A stretch of 64,000 bases of DNA, taken from assembly GCF_000716595.1 (NCBI RefSeq), contig NZ_JNXC01000002.1, positions 1 through 64,000 on the forward strand. Reading direction: 5' to 3'. Shown in pieces: positions 62,405 to 64,000 of the stretch. The position numbers were made by a program, and so were the translations under genes. Under the pieces are notes generated by a model that searched no databases, had not been told where the DNA came from, and was given only the letters and a program-made list of their open reading frames with translations. The stretch is from Saccharothrix sp. NRRL B-16314 (GTDB lineage: Bacteria > Actinomycetota > Actinomycetes > Mycobacteriales > Pseudonocardiaceae). How positions within the stretch are numbered: position 1 is the first letter of the stretch; every line of letters starts with the position of its first letter.

Positions 62405-63159
62405 TCCGACTCGTCCGGCCGGTGCTGCCCACCGCTCTCGCGGACCGGCTGCCCGAGCTGACCGCCGAGATCGAGGCGTCCGGTCATCGGACGCGTGCCG
62501 CGCGGGCGTTGTGGAAACGGGCTGTGGTGCGGCGGAACGTGCACGCGCCGTTGAGGCGGCTACTGGAGGGCATGGCGCCGGGCTTCCAGCGGTGCATGTA
62601 CTGCGGCGACAGCCAGGGCACGGACATCGACCACTTCGAACCGCTGTCGCGCAACCCGCTGCGCACGTTCGACTGGCTCAACCACCTGCTGGCGTGCTCG
62701 ACGTGCAACAGCAACGCGAAGCGGGACCGGTTCCCGGTGGACGGGGACGGCGCGCCGCTGCTGGTCGACCCGACCACCGAGGACCCGTTCGACCACCTCC
62801 TGCTCACGCTGTCGCTGGGCGTGTACGTGCCGCGCACGGCGAAGGGCGCGGCCACCATCGACGTGTGCGGGCTCAACCGGCCGGTGCTGACGCAGGGTCG
62901 GGTGCACGCACGTCGGGTGGTGCTGATGTGCCTGGCCTTGTGGACGGACGCGCGGGACCGGGGTGCGCGGGACGAGATGCGCGAGGCCGTGCTGACCGTG
63001 CAAGGGCAGCCGTTCGCCGACGTGTGCCAGGCGATGCTGCGCCTGGCCCTGTCACCCGGCGCGGAGCGGGTGTTCGAGGACGTGCCGTGGGCGCCGGGGG
63101 GTGCTCCTGGACGAGGGTTTGCGGGCCGAACTTCTCGCCTGACGAGGAAAACGACCTGA
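62401..63159 (+). CDS. HNH endonuclease, Septu-like PtuB
   Basis: 252-residue nuclease. The HNH domain at residues ~60-105 reads CMYCGDSQGTDIDHFEPLS, then NHLLACSTCNSNAKRDRFP: two CxxC zinc pairs, the D-H catalytic pair (DIDHF) and the N and final Lys/Asp region. The remaining ~140 residues are helical. GTG start at 62401 is embedded in the ATPase stop, so the two are translationally coupled, as in Septu systems where the ATPase-nuclease complex cleaves nucleic acid during phage infection. Confidence 0.87.
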   Translation: MIRLVRPVLPTALADRLPELTAEIEASGHRTRAARALWKRAVVRRNVHAPLRRLLEGMAPGFQRCMYCGDSQGTDIDHFEPLSRNPLRTFDWLNHLLACSTCNSNAKRDRFPVDGDGAPLLVDPTTEDPFDHLLLTLSLGVYVPRTAKGAATIDVCGLNRPVLTQGRVHARRVVLMCLALWTDARDRGARDEMREAVLTVQGQPFADVCQAMLRLALSPGAERVFEDVPWAPGGAPGRGFAGRTSRLTRKTT

Positions 63160-63182
63160 AATTGTCGGACCCCAGGTCCATC

Positions 63183-64000
63183 ATGACCCGCATGGCAGAA
63201 GCAATCGTGGCCGAAGGACTGGTAAAGCGCTACGGGTCGGTGGTCGCACTCGACGGCCTCGACCTGGTGGTGCCGGAGGGCACCGTCATGGGCCTGCTCG
63301 GACCGAACGGCGCGGGCAAGACCACGACGGTCCGGGTGCTCACCACACTGCTGGAGCACGACGAGGGCAAGGCGACCGTCGCCGGGCTGGACGTCGTCGC
63401 CGACGCGAAGGAGCTGCGCCGCCGGATCGGCCTGTCCGGCCAGTACGCGGCCGTGGACGAGAACCTGACCGGCTTCGAGAACCTCGACATGGTCGGCCGG
63501 CTCTACCACCTGGGCAAGAAGGCCAGCCGGGAGCGTGCGCGGGAGCTGCTGGAGCGGTTCGACCTGGTGGACGCGGCCGACCGGCCGGTCAAGGGCTACT
63601 CGGGCGGTATGCGCCGGCGGCTCGACCTGGCGGGGGCACTGGTGGCCAAGCCGTCGGTGCTGTTCCTGGACGAGCCGACCACGGGGCTCGACCCGCGCAG
63701 CCGGCTCGGCATGTGGGACGTGATCTCGGAACTGGTGGCCGGCGGCACCACGCTGCTGCTCACCACGCAGTACCTGGAGGAGGCCGACCGGCTGGCGGAC
63801 AAGATCGCGGTGATCGACCACGGCAAGGTCATCGCCCTGGGCACCGCGAACGAGTTGAAGGACCAGGTCGGCGGTGAGCGGCTGGAGCTGACGGTGAGCT
63901 CCGCGCAGGACGCCGAGCTGGCGAAGACCGCGCTGGCGCCGTTGGCGATCGGGGAGATCGCGCTGGACGACCGCGGCCACCGGCTGACCGTGCCGGTCTC
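63183..64000 (+). CDS. DrrA-type ABC transporter ATP-binding protein (partial, runs off the window)
   Basis: At least 272 residues; no stop before the right edge. Walker A GPNGAGKTTTV, Q-loop GLSGQYAAVDENLTG, signature YSGGMRRRLDLAGAL, Walker B VLFLDEPTTGLD and switch TTQYLEEAD all match the daunorubicin-resistance DrrA group, in which a C-terminal domain follows. ATG at 63183 (MTRMAEA) is used; 63192 is possible. A DrrB-type permease is expected just beyond the window. It begins 23 bp after the nuclease stop, so readthrough from the defence operon is possible. Confidence 0.9.
   Translation, partial: MTRMAEAIVAEGLVKRYGSVVALDGLDLVVPEGTVMGLLGPNGAGKTTTVRVLTTLLEHDEGKATVAGLDVVADAKELRRRIGLSGQYAAVDENLTGFENLDMVGRLYHLGKKASRERARELLERFDLVDAADRPVKGYSGGMRRRLDLAGALVAKPSVLFLDEPTTGLDPRSRLGMWDVISELVAGGTTLLLTTQYLEEADRLADKIAVIDHGKVIALGTANELKDQVGGERLELTVSSAQDAELAKTALAPLAIGEIALDDRGHRLTVPV

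Noticed and set aside
61070..63159. Retron with Septu-type effectors
   Set aside because: No reverse transcriptase or msr/msd-like sequence lies nearby in the window.

Overview
The window comes from a high-GC actinobacterium. GC-rich third codon positions, frequent GTG starts, GTGA/ATGA stop-start overlaps and gene families such as DUF3039, DUF3093, DUF3099, DUF3159, DUF3710, DUF4193 and XRE/DUF397 pairs point to the Pseudonocardiales (Saccharothrix, Lentzea or Actinosynnema-like). That placement is inference. The left edge cuts into the leader of a 16S rRNA operon transcribed leftward.

Bases 1-36,400 hold the conserved actinobacterial sigA-sigB neighbourhood. From established knowledge of the Mycobacterium tuberculosis gene order (dxs1 Rv2682c, then Rv2689c to sigB Rv2710), almost every gene from dxs to sigB has its counterpart in the same order and orientation: dxs, TrmA/RumA-type RNA methyltransferase, APC permease, ceoB-ceoC, DUF3159, OB-fold protein, alpha/beta hydrolase, DUF3710, dut, DUF3093, DUF4193, cei, suhB, ppgK, sigA, YihY-like membrane protein, DUF3039, DUF3099, sigB. 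Into this frame this lineage has placed a vanadium haloperoxidase, DUF7455, a XylFGH-type sugar ABC operon with a ROK repressor, a helicase, psuG-psuK (pseudouridine breakdown), a PucR regulator, a DUF7059-type methyltransferase and dtd. A SigH/SigR-type promoter lies upstream of sigB. Three clusters of a 22-bp-period intergenic repeat (one a ~190 bp mirror-image structure) lie between these genes.

Bases 36,400-51,900 are accessory: an aminoglycoside-phosphotransferase-like kinase, class I fumarase, an XRE/DUF397 pair, two tandem paralogous lipoproteins, and a complete oxidative uronate/glucarate pathway. The pathway consists of uronate dehydrogenase and a 2-oxoglutarate semialdehyde dehydrogenase on one strand behind an IclR regulator, and KdgD, GudD and an unidentified TIM-barrel-like protein on the other. 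Between the two arms is a scar that looks like a deleted sugar ABC transporter. TerC and hypothetical genes follow.

Bases 51,900-60,850 hold an ECF41-type sigma factor with its FAD oxidoreductase partner and a promoter that fits the ECF41 consensus, a 230-bp minisatellite, and a MacAB-like efflux operon with a two-repeat lipoprotein, divergent from a two-component system. A second XRE/DUF397 pair follows.

Bases 61,070-63,159 encode an AAA ATPase overlapping an HNH nuclease, the architecture of a Septu-like (PtuA-PtuB) antiphage defence system. The window ends inside a DrrA-type ABC ATPase gene.
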